In this document: positions 1 through 12,062 of the stretch, one piece after another
How positions within the stretch are numbered: the first letter of the stretch is position 1
How the letters are laid out: each line of letters begins with the position of its first letter
Assembly (NCBI GenBank): GCA_951640195.1
Contig: OX621164.1
Span: 2,089,098-2,153,097 of the forward strand
Length of the DNA stretch: 64,000 nucleotides
Reading direction: 5' to 3'
Source: Porpolomopsis calyptriformis
Taxonomy: Eukaryota; Basidiomycota; Agaricomycetes; Agaricales; Hygrophoraceae
Made by a program: the position numbers and the translations under genes
The notes under the pieces: model-generated
Database searches by the model: none
What the model saw: only the letters and a program-made list of their open reading frames with translations
What the model was told of the DNA's origin: nothing

Positions 1-472
1 GTGGTTGGGGACAGCTGTTAGACAGCATGATGAGATTCTGGGGAGGTGGTGACGAGGGACGAACTTGGGGTGGGGTCAGCGCCCCGCCGGAAAGTGTTGT
101 GGCAGTGGATGATAGGTGAGTGAACATAGCGCTTTGATATGACCGTCGAAGTCAAGAGCAGAGGGCTTAAACTAGCCCAAGTCGATGATCTCCCCCATGT
201 CCAGAATAAGTTGTGGCAGCGAGGCCACATCGACTCTGCCTATTGCCGCTTGTGGTGGCAGTCTATTGTCATAAACGGTACTGTGACCTATTGTTCCGCC
301 AAGTTAGTGGATTCACTAGCAAGACAAGGGAACGGGTCCAAGCGTTACCGTGGAATGTTATGAGCGATGTCCATAGATAGAGATAGGGGACATGCGATAT
401 ATTAAAGTAGACATCACGGGGTTTAATGATAACAAACAGGTACAAATAAATTCAGTCGCTCGACGAGTCTCC
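1..472. other. Upstream region of SEC3, gene content unclear
   Basis: No gene can be assigned with confidence. On the minus strand, about 165-230 reads as a plausible short coding stretch (ASLPQLILDMGEIIDLG then a stop), which could be an exon of a divergent gene running off the left edge. I could not join it to a start codon or a neighbouring exon. On the plus strand the SEC3 reading frame is open from about 392, but homology begins at the ATG at 473. The stretch probably holds the SEC3 promoter and 5' leader. Confidence 0.3.
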
Positions 473-3400
473 ATGTCAGATCAAGCATCCGTGCGGCAGA
501 GAATCATATCTTCTGTGTTTTCAAGACGCAATGCGGCTGGTTCGCTCGAGGAAACATACGTTGCTCACCTTAAAATTTGGGAGGATGGTGGCCCAGAAGG
601 TGGTGGAAGGAAGCCACGATATATACTTATTTCAGGTGCGAATTGACGGCCATTGATAAGTGCCCGGTGGAGAACTGATATGCAAACACACAGAAACCGT
701 CAACGAGACCGGCTTCATCCACAAATCCAAACTGAACTCAAATGGTTCCTTCTCCGTGGGCAAGACCTGGAGACTGGCCGAGTTGAGGGCAATACAGGTT
801 ACAGATGTGAGTGACTAGTCCGCTACGTGAACCATGACACACCCAATCGCATGAAGTAGCCATTCGTCCTCAACATCACGTTGTCAAGAACATACACCTG
901 GGAAACCGAAAATCAATCCGATCAATCCGACTTTATCACAGCACTGGTCAGACTGTTCAGGAAAGTGATGGCAGGTGGTCAGCCTTTGAAGTTGGAAGGC
1001 TTTCAGGATCCAGATGCATTCCCAGACCAAGTGTCATCCCCACGCTCTCGCTCTCGTGCAGGTCCCTCTTCTCGGTCCGGCTCTCCTGCCACGTTCTCGA
1101 GTCGTCCAACGGACACACCACCCTCTAGGAGTCGTGCCTCTTCCCCCACACGATCACAAGCTGGCACGGTTCGTTCCAGACATGCCGGACGTCCTTCCGG
1201 CGCGTCCTCTGCATCCAATCAGATACTGTCAACGAATTTGCCACAAACTTCCTCCAGATCGCCCTTTGCTGACCCTATGCTGCAAGAGACGAGTTCTAGG
1301 TCAACTCCTCGTCCCTCTTTAGACATCCCCTCGAATGCACTTTATAAGCAATCTGGCCTTTCGCCTCCATCAACTCGCGCACAATCTGTTTCTCCAGCAC
1401 TTTCTACCGGTCTTCGCAAACCGTCATTTCAAGGCGGAATTCCTGCTGGTACTGACGCCTCACAGTCACGTCGTGACCCCAATGCTCGTATTTCCTTTTT
1501 TGATCCCGCAAACCAAGCAGCTCTTGACCGTCTCATGTCCGGGGGGTCTGGAACACAGAACGAAGGTGAAGTCGAGGAGGAAGGCATCCACGCAACAATG
1601 GCGGACGTGGAAGAAATGTTGGAGGGATACGAATGGGCAAGTGAAGATGTTATTGGACGGAAGACTTCTAGAGGCGCTGCAGATCTCATTGAAGCCCGGC
1701 TGCTGGACGAATTAATGGCGCTCGACAAGGTAGGTTGGTGCCTAATTCACCGAAATGAAAAACATCCCATGTCTATTCGGTCAGGCAAACATATACTCCT
1801 TCCTCGAATCGGACGATCGCATAGGAGTGGTGCTGAAGTACTTGGACGAAGCCATTTCAGAGTTAGACAGCATGAGCAGTCTTGTTTCGTCGTACAAGAT
1901 TCATCTCAACGTAAGCGCATTGTTTGTGCAAGGCCTTTTGTGACCGTACTCTTCAGGCTGTCAGCGACGACATATTGTACATCCAGTCTCAAAATAGAGG
2001 CTTGCAAGTTCAGACACAGAACCAACGAGCCCTCTTGATCGAACTAGAAACCCTTCTTGTGTGTCATCGTCTCATCTGTCAATCACGTGCTAAGACTCAC
2101 GACGTGGGATTTAGCAAACTGTGCAAGTCGACAGAGCAGCCTTGATGATGCTCACGCAAGACTCCCTCGAAAAACCGGCCAATATTCAAAAGCATGAAGA
2201 AGCGGCTACACAGCTGTATAAAGCCCTGCAGGCAGGCCGAGATACAGGCACGGTCACGAACAGCCAGTGTTACACACCTTTCTTACTGCTTTTACCTCAG
2301 ATATGGCGGCAACGATGGAAAGGTTCAGCGAATATAAAACGTATAATTCTCAATTCTGCAAGAGAATGTTTGATTTCTTGTCCATTATGTTCACCGCACA
2401 GGTGAGTTACGTCAACCTTCAGTCCTTCGTTTATTTATGGGGAACTATCCAGTCTCAAATATTATTGGGGGATACTGATGGAATTACGAAACCCGATGGA
2501 GGTGGACGGCCATCTCTTATCAGTCACGAAAACATGGAAAGCTATCTAGGACGGTATGCAGGCCTGATGCTGTATTTGAAAGAAATGGACGAGGGTTTAT
2601 ACGCAAAGCTGTGCGCTGTAAGTACAAAACATAATGGAAGTCTACATAGTTGACCTTCTACACTCAGGCATACTTTTCAGCAGTCAGCGAACTCCACAGC
2701 AAACAAATCAAGTCTTTGTTGGCGGTCTACGCTGGTTCTGTGAAGAAAGCTTCAGATAATGACCAGGAGCCACGTTTGCGACTCTCTATGCCTGTGCGTC
2801 TGACAAGTATTTACCGTTTTTTGCAGAGTTCGGCACAACACCTACAAGCGGGACTTTCAACCGCGCCGGCACCATGCGTCGTGCAGGTACCCTCATTCGC
2901 TCACCCACTGAATTTCGCAAAGAGAAGGGAAAGGAGAAAAATGCCGATCGGGACTCGCCTGCCTCTGAGGTTAGTCTGGGATTGTCAGTGCCTGACGCTT
3001 GCTCTGATCCTATTGCCTCCCGTAGATTTTTGCTAGAATACTTGAACAAATAGCCCATCAAATATATCGGGAAGAAGAATTCATCGCAGATTTTCTTCAA
3101 ATAAACGATTCTGCCTTCACATTTGCAGACTACATGGGGCTTGATAATTATTACCGGAGGCAAGCCGCACGAGCCGCCAATCCCACCCAGTCAACTTTGA
3201 AGCTCGTAAGGGGTGCCATGGATCTCATCTTTGGCTTCCTCCCTACCGAATTGAAAAACTGGATTGACAATGCTTTGGGGTTGGATAAAATGTGAGCCCT
3301 GACTACATGTTCCGAGGTGGGTCTGGAATAGGTTCTGATACCTTATTCGAGACAAATAATTGGGATCGCCGCGTGCTTGGAGCGATTCCTGGCCGATGCC

Positions 3401-4435
3401 GATGAGAGAGGTAATGCGTTTCTACAAAGTGCGCTGGAGAAGCAGCATATGCGTCTGAAAGGACTCTTTGACAGACACATCGTAAGCATCCGACTTGTTT
3501 TTCTGGAACCGATCCTTCTGATTGCATGTATCCAATAGAACGAGCAGATCCAAGCAGTGGAGGGGATCAAATTAACAAGTAAGAAACGCCAGGGGGTAGT
3601 CTCTTTCGTAAAATACTTCCCGACCTATGTTACCCGAGTGGAGAACCAGCTTATTGGCGCAGATGGCCTCGAAATCAGGGCAAGCGTCGACTCGGCCTAC
3701 GAGAGAATTGTGCAAACGATGTTTGATTCTCTCAAGCAAATGGCCAAGATGAATGGAGAGGGGGACGAAAAAGGGCAACTGAATTACCACGTAATTTTGA
3801 TCGGTGCGTCCATCCTGGAGGAAATTGTTCTCAAAGTCACCGTTTTTGTAGAAAACATGCATCATTTTGTTGCCGAGATCGCAGAGCTCGAGCTAGGCTC
3901 CATGAAGGGTTTTTTCAAACAGGCAGAGGGCCTATATGAGGAGAACCTCACTGCATATGTGAGGATTGTGCTGAGACGACCTTTCGCGAAGTTGCTGGTG
4001 GGTAGTAGCCTTTATTGGATGACCCATTTCAAACAAACCATCCATTCACAGGATTATTTCGAAGGCGTCGAACGATTAATGAAGACCACAGCACCTACTG
4101 AGGTACCAAGCAACAGCGGCTACAATCAGTCAGCACTGAAAAAAGTGGCGAAGGAATACAATAGCAAGGATGTCCGAAAACACGTTGATGCCCTTTTCAA
4201 ACGGGTTGAGAAGCACTTCACCGAGGCATCCGAAAAGGCAACCACGGAGAGTGGTGCCATAACCCCTGGCACGGTTATGGTTGGTGTGTGGAAGGCATGC
4301 GAAACTGAGCTGTTGAGAATAACCGAGTTGTTTTCCAACCGAATCTTGCAGTGCTATGGACAGAGTAGCATATCATTGGATTACACAGTGGCGGATGTAG
4401 AGGCTGCATTCCGAGCAAACACGGTGGGGTCTTGA
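473..4435 (+). CDS. SEC3: Exocyst complex component Sec3
   Basis: Subunit of the exocyst, the octameric tether that docks secretory vesicles at sites of polarised growth. Sec3 binds PI(4,5)P2 and Rho-type GTPases at the plasma membrane. The start MSDQASVRQRII at 473 leads into the Sec3 PIP2-binding PH-like domain (YVAHLKIWEDGG, KPRYILISG). The domain continues after a short intron at 636 with GFIHKSKLNSNGSFSVGKTW, and after another intron with SRTYTWETENQSDQSDF. About 180 residues rich in Ser, Pro and Arg follow (1020-1500), probably disordered. The helical Sec3 C-terminal region then runs over many small exons and ends in a long exon (3557-4435). At least eight introns are visible. The upstream in-frame ATG at 392 is less likely because the family starts near MSDxSVRQRI. 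It converges on the REEP gene with about 146 bp between stops. Confidence 0.93.
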
Positions 4436-4581
4436 TTTTATTATACGTTGGACTAGCATGATCATGAACAAAGGATTATTATCACTGGACAAATGTGATG
4501 ATCGCGAATGCAGTCTAAAGAGGGAATGACTTAATAGATCGTTAGTCAAAAGGATTAAATGACGTTCGAAATGACATAAGG

Positions 4582-5398
4582 TCAAAGTGGATTTGGATCA
4601 GTGGCAGGTGGCCCTCTCTCAACGGGTTGGTCGCTGTGGGCCTGGAAAGAGGTGGTAGACGCAGCCACAGGAGGTTCGGATGGAGGAGAGGGCTGTTTGG
4701 AATATGGCTGAAGTGCGCTAATGAGGGAGGGAGCATACGACCTCCAGAGTCCCATGAGAGGTTCTAACGATACAGGGGTAGCAGCCGAAGGCTGGCCTGT
4801 CCCAGACTGGGGTGGTTGACCTGATGCAGGTAGTTTCCTCAACACGCCCAGGATAATGTCCCAAAGGCGTGATAAACGGGACATCACGAAGGCGAGAACA
4901 TTTCGTTGGACAGTGATGATACCAGCATCTAGATCGGTCTCATTTTTGAGGAAGAATGGCTGGAGGTAAGAGTCGTAGATAAAGGTTGATCCCTGGCGAC
5001 AAATAATGTCAATAACCAGGAAGCGGCATCGGGTACGCCAAACTGACCTGAGTTTGGGGAAGAGAAAGGAATAGCAAAAACGTGGTCTTGACTTCCCAAT
5101 AAAATGGCAACCTTACGGATGATCAATTATCAAAGTGACGGAAAGGCAAAGTGAAACTCACCAACTGACTAACCACTCTGTCATGTATTCAAGAGCCATC
5201 AATGCTCCGATAACTGTCCAATATTTGGCCCACTTTTCCAAATCCGGTTCGGAAAGTGGTCGGTGAGATAGTGCCTTGAAAGTCGAGTAGCATGGCAGGA
5301 AGAAAGCAAACCAGGCGCTAGTTGCTGTTCATTGGCAAAGCTAATTACAGAAGACGGGAAACGAACCACAGAGTATGAGACAAGAGCGACAGAAACAT
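4582..5398 (-). CDS. TB2/DP1/HVA22 (REEP) family ER membrane-shaping protein
   Basis: REEP/Yop1-type proteins insert hairpins into the ER membrane and stabilise tubules. By splicing the minus strand I read the start MFLSLLSHTLWFVSRLL at 5398. A 31-nt intron joins it to AWFAFFLPCYSTFKALSH, then KYWTVIGALMALEYMTEW. Further introns lead to LPFYWEVKTTFLLFLSLPQT and GSTFIYDSYLQPFFLKNETD. The LPxY...FKAL, KYW and LPQTxGSxFIYxxYLxPF signatures are diagnostic of the family, and the hydrophobic pairs form the two membrane hairpins. The C-terminal 70 or so residues (4582-4790) are Pro/Ser-rich and probably cytosolic. The long tail and the KNExDxDAGI motif resemble the REEP1-4 branch more than short Yop1, so I give no symbol. 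The 31-nt first intron is very short and may be misplaced by a few bases. Confidence 0.87.
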
Positions 5399-6274
5399 CT
5401 TGAAGATTGAGGTTGGTAAGTGGTTGCGAATGAACTTTTGCGGGAGATGTGTCTGCTGCGGGTGAGGTTACGTGGGGCGTGAGATTACACACCCGATTTC
5501 TTCCGTTGCTCCGATTTCCCGCGCCCGGAACGGGTCAGATGGAGATGGAGACGTAAGTTTCCGAAACTTTACATTCATGTGTACCCAAGTGGGCCCTTTA
5601 TGGACATGTTCATTCAAGATACATTTGCAGTTGATTGGGGTCGGCTTCCTTGTTCATTTGAGTTCTAGTCGCGACCATATCAATGTGCCAAAGATGGGTC
5701 TGTCTGGCTGAGCATTTACCCCTCTTCATGCCGTCAAGGAGGTACGTATTCAGTCATGATGCATGTGTGAAGCACACAACGAACCAACCAAGCGCCCTTG
5801 GTTCGACTGAGTTTTATGACATTTGGATCTCTCCTTTCGAACCGTCATTACCATATGCAGGGAAGGTCATATTACGCGTTGCCTGGATTTTCGTCATCCT
5901 CTAACTCGTATTATACTAGATCGCTCCTCCTGATGCTGTTCGCTCTCATCATGTTCCTGCGGTCAACACCCGGCACAACAATAATTATCTTCTCCCTCTC
6001 GTTCCGTAGCTTTTACCTCTGACCCGGGAAAGAGTGTGGGGAATGATCTGGAGGAAGATGGGGGTGTTTTTATCAGCTGCAAATGTCATATGCGCCGTTA
6101 GGTTGCATGCACCATAGGTATTTCCGGTTACAAAGTGATCAAAGGAGATCACTTGTATGCGTCTGTTTACTCCACATTTCGCGTGTAGGACTAGTCCCCA
6201 AACTTTCCTTCTCAAGCTTGCTCTGGTTCCACTACTCACCGCAGACGTGCGACACACAGACGACTGACAGCTGT
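5399..6274. promoter_or_regulatory. Shared upstream region between REEP and Zn2Cys6 factor genes
   Basis: Nearly 900 bp between two divergent start codons, the longest clearly non-coding gap in the left half. Open frames exist on both strands but none shows recognisable protein sequence or joins a neighbouring exon. The region is expected to contain both promoters and 5' leaders. A perfect inverted repeat lies at 6133-6154. Confidence 0.6.
6133..6154. repeat. Perfect inverted repeat, 8-bp arms, 6-bp spacer
   Basis: AAGTGATC at 6133-6140 and GATCACTT at 6147-6154 are reverse complements separated by 6 bp, about 120 bp before the start codon of a Zn2Cys6 regulator. Dimeric Zn2Cys6 factors commonly bind inverted half-sites, so autoregulation is possible, but the arms lack the usual CGG triplet and the match could be chance. 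Confidence 0.35.
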
Positions 6275-9200
6275 ATGGACACAACCAACGGTGGGTCGAG
6301 CGGCAGGGTTAAAAAGCAAGAGAATGGTCTGGATGACAACAAGGGTGGTGAGAAGCGGGATGTAAAGCCTGTAATCAAGACCTTGAATAGGGTACCCCGT
6401 GAGTTTGTATCTTTATGTCCCAGCCCAGGTCTGTTCATCGACCGGGTCCTCTGCAAGGTGCATGTGTGAGTCATATTCTCCGATCGATTATGATCCTGTT
6501 TATTTTGCCTTCAATAGAATGCCTGCAGGAAGCAGAAAATGAGATGCGAGGGTGCGGACAGCCCGCCCTGTCGGCGCTGTCGAACCACTGGCCTTGAATG
6601 TCTTTTTGAGAAGCCTTCTAGAGAGGCCACTCTCACGGGGGAAGCTGGCTTGGAGTAGGCAATCAATAAATTAGCGAACCGTTGCTCTTTCTTGACATTC
6701 TCGCCTTAGACGCATTCGCAGTCTGGAGGCTCGTGTTGCAGAAATTCATCTCTCTCAGACGACCATACAAAGCGACATTGCAGAGATTTTGGCTCACCTG
6801 CGTGTAGGCTCGTCTTTCTTTCCGCGTTCTCCGTCATCTTTCCCCCTCTCGTTCTCTCATCAGTCCCCAACCGTATCACCTTCCATATCCTCCCCGTCGA
6901 CCGTCTCCGGGGTTCCACATATGAATGACCTACATAAGCCGTCTTCTGGCGGTTCGGTTCCCAATGCCTATACCAATACTGCGTCCTTACCTGCCATCAT
7001 AAATCCGCCACCTCAACGCCAGGCTCGGGGCTCAATTTCGACTGCGCCCTACCGTAATCCTCCCTTGATCACAACCAGCCAAGGACCTTCCCCAGGCGGT
7101 AGCGAATTTCATGCTGTTTCCCCATCATACGCAAGTTACCCCACTACCGTCCAGTCATACAATTCAGGGACCTCCCATGGCCCGGTTCTCCCCCCATTTT
7201 CAAGTATAGAAACTATGGCACCTTCAGGCTCGCAGCAGGCCAACATGTCTGCCGTTCGGTACCATTCTGTGGACAACGGACAGCTGCAAAGGCAGGCGAC
7301 AAAACCTCACAATACGACGAATGCTACCGGCTCAAAAAGAAATGCCCCCGGGTCGTCCAATGTCACTAGCGCTGATTCCTCCGATGCAGATGAAGACGAA
7401 AATGGTGAACTTCCTGCTTCCGGCCTAGTCGCCCCTTGGGAGGTTCTCAGAGGTTTGGCGGATGTTGCAACCGAGCGAGCCGCCAAGGTATGGGTGTTCT
7501 CCTTTTCTAAACACCTTCTCTGATAGGTTGGTTTTCAGGAAAACGGCGATAGTAGTGAACCCCAGAGTCGCACAAGAACTCCATCTTCCGACAAGCCATC
7601 CCGGCCGTCAAAACGTAGGAAAACTCAGGACAAACGAGACCCGAAAGTTTTGGATGGTACTGGTCTCCCTAGTCTTTTGACGTGTTTCCGAGACTAATGG
7701 AAAGCCTAGTTGTCACCAAAAATATTATCACCGATGTTGAGGCTCAAGACCTATTCAGAATGTACTCCCAATGCTCATTCACCGTGTCATATTGACTCAT
7801 CTTAATTTGAAGATTTTATCATGGCTGCTCCACCTTTTTACCAGTCTTTGATTCAAACACAGACACCTACGATGATCTTCATCACCGCTCTCCTTTTGCT
7901 GTTGATTGTATTTGTATGGTGGCTGCGCGGGTAAGAGACGGCGGCGGTGAGTTGTGAAATGTAGCCGAAATCTTTCATCTTAGTTTTGTCCACAGGGAAA
8001 GCCAGCGAGATTTACCTCAAGTGTCTGGAGGAAGTTCAGGCGATCTCGCGCGATACGCTATTCACCCCCGTCACTCGTAACGAGGCAGTGCAAGCAATGA
8101 GTACGCAGGTGAACTAGGACTTTGAACGTCTTCTGAATCATTTTCCAGTACTTGTTGCTGGCTGGTCCGACAATGGATGGCTCAGTGGAGGTCATGCCGT
8201 TCGCATGGCGATGGAACGATGTGAGTTACGGACCATCGTTAAACGAACTAGTAATGATGAGATACTCTTGTTGCTTCAGCTATGCACAAGGCGTGGCCGA
8301 AACTTCTCAGGCGCATGAAGGAGAGGAAACCCTCGGCTACGGAAGATCGAGAACTGGTGATCCAGTCACGTATTTGGTTTTGCCTTTACCTTTTTGAACA
8401 CCAGTACGTGCGCTCTCTCAGAGAAGCTTTAAAACTGTTACGAGCCGGCCAAGATTGTCATATGGCACAGGCCGCCTAGCAATTCTCAAAGACGACGAAA
8501 CCATTGGGGAGTGTCGTCTCCTATTACAACACCCTCTAGCTATCGAAGATGACATGCGTCTCGTATCTACGGTAGAATTGATGGCCATTCGCGAGAGAGT
8601 GCACAACAAGCTTGCACCCTTCGACAGACCGGTCGAGGACCAGACATTTGAAATCCTTCGTGAAGCTGATATTGAGTTCAAGACTTGGTACAAGACTTGG
8701 GACCATGCCTTTTCGCAGAGGTATGGAGGTGCAGGCACGTAAACTGCCACCATCAAGCATTGAAAGTACTCACCGTTCTATTTAGCGTTCTACCGACAAA
8801 GCTTGCAGATTCAACATCTCCACGCCAGGCTGTTTCATAACGCTACGGCGTTAAGAGGCATCAATGGCCCTGATGACGTTCAGAACATGCATCCTGCCCA
8901 GAGAGAGCTGGCCATTAGATCTATACAGATAGCACGGGAAGGCCTGGATGTCACGCTCAAGTCAGGAGCGTACAGGGAAGGGATGAAATATGGCAAGTTG
9001 TTTCAGTATCTGTGCCGTGCGAGATGTTTTATTTGTCCCAGCTGTTCACTACACCCACGCAACGGCCACGTTCGCTGCCTCGTTCCTGCTTCGCTTGGCT
9101 CGGCTCTTGTAAGTTTACTTACTTTCTGGCTGTTGTTCCAGCCACTGACAAATTCCTGGTAGCCCTGAAGAATGTAACACACAGCAAATTTGGACGGAAG

Positions 9201-9727
9201 TTGAACTTCTTGCCTCACTTATGTCAGAGAGTGCGTTTCTTTTCAGATTCATCTTGCTTTCTCTGCTCAGGTGATTTTTAGTTCCGGGAAGACGTTATGC
9301 CTTAACGTTACAAGTAATGCTGAAAAGATCTAAGAAGCGCCTGGCGAATTCCAACTCTCACCCTTCAAAAGTGATTCGTGATTCTCATCAACCTATGGTT
9401 ATGACGATGGAGTCCTCATCGATGCCATCCAACGTACCCGATACACGCGCTGGGGGTATGGAACCCCTCTCACCTGCCACTTACGACCCTGCATTCGCAG
9501 GTACTGACCCTTCTATGCATCCGACTCATATGACTGTCTCTGCAATGACCAACCACCACACAACGGTCGCTGAACACATTTGGCGTGGATTTGAGATGAC
9601 GCCGAACCCACAGCTCCCCTTCTGGCTATCTGACGAGAGTCTTGGCGGTAATACCTTTTCACAAAATGGCATGGAGGCTTTCCTTTTACCAAACGATTAT
9701 TTACATCCCCCTCAGCAATTATGGTGA
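6275..9727 (+). CDS. Zn2Cys6 fungal-type transcription factor with middle homology region
   Basis: DNA-binding regulator of unknown target genes, acting in the nucleus. The start is MDTTNGGSSGRVKKQ at 6275. Splicing exon 1 (to 6398), an 8-nt microexon (6458-6465) and the exon from 6518 gives VPRACNACRKQKMRC, then EGADSPPCRRCRTTGLEC, a full C-x2-C-x6-C-x7-C-x2-C-x6-C cluster. RIRSLEARVAEIHLSQTTI follows as a short coiled-coil dimerisation segment. A Ser/Pro-rich linker with an acidic patch (to about 7490) comes next, then the helical middle homology region over many short exons (GWSDNGWLSGGHAVRMAMEL). The last exon is low-complexity and ends PPQQLW. One intron (8993-9041) has GC-AG ends: MKY joins AVHYTHATATFAASFLLRL. 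The family includes PrtT- and Aro80-like regulators; I cannot assign an orthologue. Confidence 0.9.
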
Positions 9728-10001
9728 TGGATCACTCATTTGTAGTCATTGTTGTTTATTCCACTTCAGCATCATCTTTGTAAAGAGTACTCTGGATTGT
9801 CCGTGTGTTTGTTAGGCTCACTGTGTGTAGGTTTTCAGGTCCTTGACGCGAATGCGAAAAGTCTTCTGCTAGGGGCTTTTACTTCAAATGGAAGTTTACC
9901 GATCATGTTACTGACAAAACATTGCATCCCTTTCATCGTCAGCCTCTAAACCGTTACCTTCCGTCTGGCAGCCCGTTCAGCACCTCTTAGTACCTGCTCT
10001 C

Positions 10002-11947
10002 ATGTCTGACTCGAGTACGCCACAATCTGGACGCAATAATCCACCGATTGTTCCACCGAACCCAAGCAATATCCCTCATATCCAAGGTGGTACTGGTACT
10101 ACCGACTGCTCTGTTGCTTTCGGTCATAAGCGCCATTCCATAATTCCGCAGCGGCGGAGGCGGTCTTCCACGATCGTTCGTCACGTTGAAGGTCAGCTTT
10201 TCTTTTGACCCGCTATGTTTTTGTCCAACGGCCGAACCCTCAGATCTGGACACGCGACGCAAGTTTATACTTAAACTGGCCAAGGCTTTGCTATTCTATG
10301 GCGCACCCTCTCATAGGATCGAATCTCAGCTAGTAGCTGCGTCCGAGATTCTTGGCGCTCAGGCTGCTTTTGTGCACATTCCGAATGTCGTAATTGTAAC
10401 TCTTGGTAACGGGGGAACGAAGTCTACCAGGACCCACTTTGTCAGAGCCGGCGGACGCATTGCATTATCGGCCCTACACAAAGTTCACCTGATCTACCGC
10501 GACGTCCTTCACGACAAAATTGGAGCCGAGGCAGGCACAGAAGCACTTAGAAAAATTTTACGAGCTCCTCCCATCTACTCGCTCATTGCGCGATGTGTAC
10601 TTGCATTCTTCTGTGCCTCTATTATCTGTGTGCTTGCTTTTGGTGGATCCGTCCTGGACATTTGGGTTAGCGGTCTTTGTGCCTGTGTTTTGCAGTACCT
10701 AGGCCTGAACGCTGCAGCAAAGAGCGCCATGTATGCTAACGTTTACGAGTAAGTCTTTTGTTAGCCCAACCTCCTATTTCCTGCCGCGATTATAGGACCA
10801 TCTCAGGATATCCATTTCCATCGTCGTATCTTTCGTGGCAAGGGCCCTAAGCACGACTACTGGCAATCTATTTTGCTATAGCGCCATTTCCTCTGCCGGG
10901 GTGGTGCTGATCCTGCCGGGCTTTACGATCCGTGCGTACCTTGTTTTGCTTGTATCTTCCTTTTCACCAAAACCTCCTTGCAGTAATAAGTGCTCTAGAA
11001 TTAACCTCAAGAAACATACTTTGTGGCTCAGTCAGGGTTGTTTATGCAATCATATACACACTGTTCCTAGTAAGTAGTCCTTCCCAAAAAACCTACTAAC
11101 GTAAACACGAGTCACTCCTAGGGGTTCGGCTTGACGATCGGTTCAGATTTTTATCTCGTTCTCGATCCTCGTGCCCGCCGCGCGTACTACCAGAATCCCA
11201 CACCCACGGACCTGGCTGTGTCGCACGGGCAGTTCACACCTCTCAATGGCTCATTAACTTTGCCGGTTAGCGGTACTCTGGGTATGGCAAACGTGACTTC
11301 TTACGAACTGCAGCACGTGGTCCAAGGTATGAACGAATTATCCCACTTGTTCCCCTAGTTCCGACTAGTTTCCGTTGGTTCAAAGGTTGTTTCCGCGATC
11401 CCTCGTGGCCGTGGTACAGGCAACCGCTGCCATGGTGGACAGTGTTCATCCTTGTTCCCGTTTACTCGATTTGTTCTTCCTTATCCAACCTTCAGTCGTA
11501 CAAAAGCTGGCAGCTTGTCGTCATGGTCGCATTTTCTTGCTGTGCCTACGCCGCTAATCAGGCTACTAGTGTGGCCCTACCTGGTCGATCTGATATCGTA
11601 TCAGCTGCTGGGGCCTTGATAATCGGTTTACTTGGGAATGTCTATTCGAGGGTTGTTGGAGGGACTGCCTTTACTTCCATGGTCACTGGTGTCCTTTTCC
11701 TGGTACCTGTGAGTTATCACGACTTGCGAGGCGGATTACCCACTAATGGTTTCTTCAGTCAGGCATTGCAGAAGGCGGCGGTCTCGTCCACACCTACCAC
11801 ACTTCCGCCGAACAATATTCCAGTGGATTTTCTCTCGCTCTCCGCATGATATCCGTTGCTTGTGGTGTAACCATAGGGCTGTTCGTCAGTCAGGTCCTAG
11901 TGTACGCCATTGGGCGACGCAAGAATGCCGGTCATTTTGCCTTCTGA
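10002..11947 (+). CDS. ThrE-family threonine/serine exporter-like membrane protein (Prm10-like)
   Basis: Multi-pass membrane protein of the ThrE superfamily (DUF1212 plus ThrE_2 halves), the family of bacterial threonine/serine exporters and yeast Prm10. The fungal substrate is not established. A hydrophilic N-terminus (MSDSSTPQSGRNNPP, basic RRRRRSS) is spliced at 10193 to DLDTRRKFILKLAKALLFYG and then APSHRIESQL, the conserved ThrE start. LNAAAKSAMYANVYE closes the first half near 10750. Several hydrophobic segments follow (10560-10700, 10810-10930, 11010-11070), then a soluble loop with DFYLVLDPRAR, and C-terminal helices with GALIIGLLGNVYSRVVGG. The final intron (about 11708-11758) leads to SGIAEGGGLVHTYHT and the stop at 11945-11947. 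Spacing to the upstream gene is 274 bp. Start and end are well supported; a few internal junctions are approximate. Confidence 0.88.
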
Positions 11948-12062
11948 ACATAGATTTGTAAATTTGAGACCGTTACTTCTGTGGTGTATACAGTACATCT
12001 AATTCTATACCAACGTCTGCAACAACACAAGGAACAGCATGTAAAGTCCCCGAAGACATAAT

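Noticed and set aside
139..363. Plus-strand open frame of 74 codons before SEC3
   Set aside because: No family similarity, no joinable exon, and the opposite strand looks at least as coding; treated as unassigned.
392..472. Upstream in-frame ATG for SEC3
   Set aside because: The added residues have no counterpart in the family, whose N-terminus matches the ATG at 473.
5472..6022. Several open frames in the gap before the Zn2Cys6 gene
   Set aside because: Overlapping frames of low complexity with no recognisable motif and no consistent splice joins; more likely promoter and leader sequence.
6399..6470. Longer second exon (6421-6465) for the Zn2Cys6 gene
   Set aside because: It either shifts the frame or gives a C-x3-C spacing in the zinc cluster; the 8-nt microexon alone fits the family.
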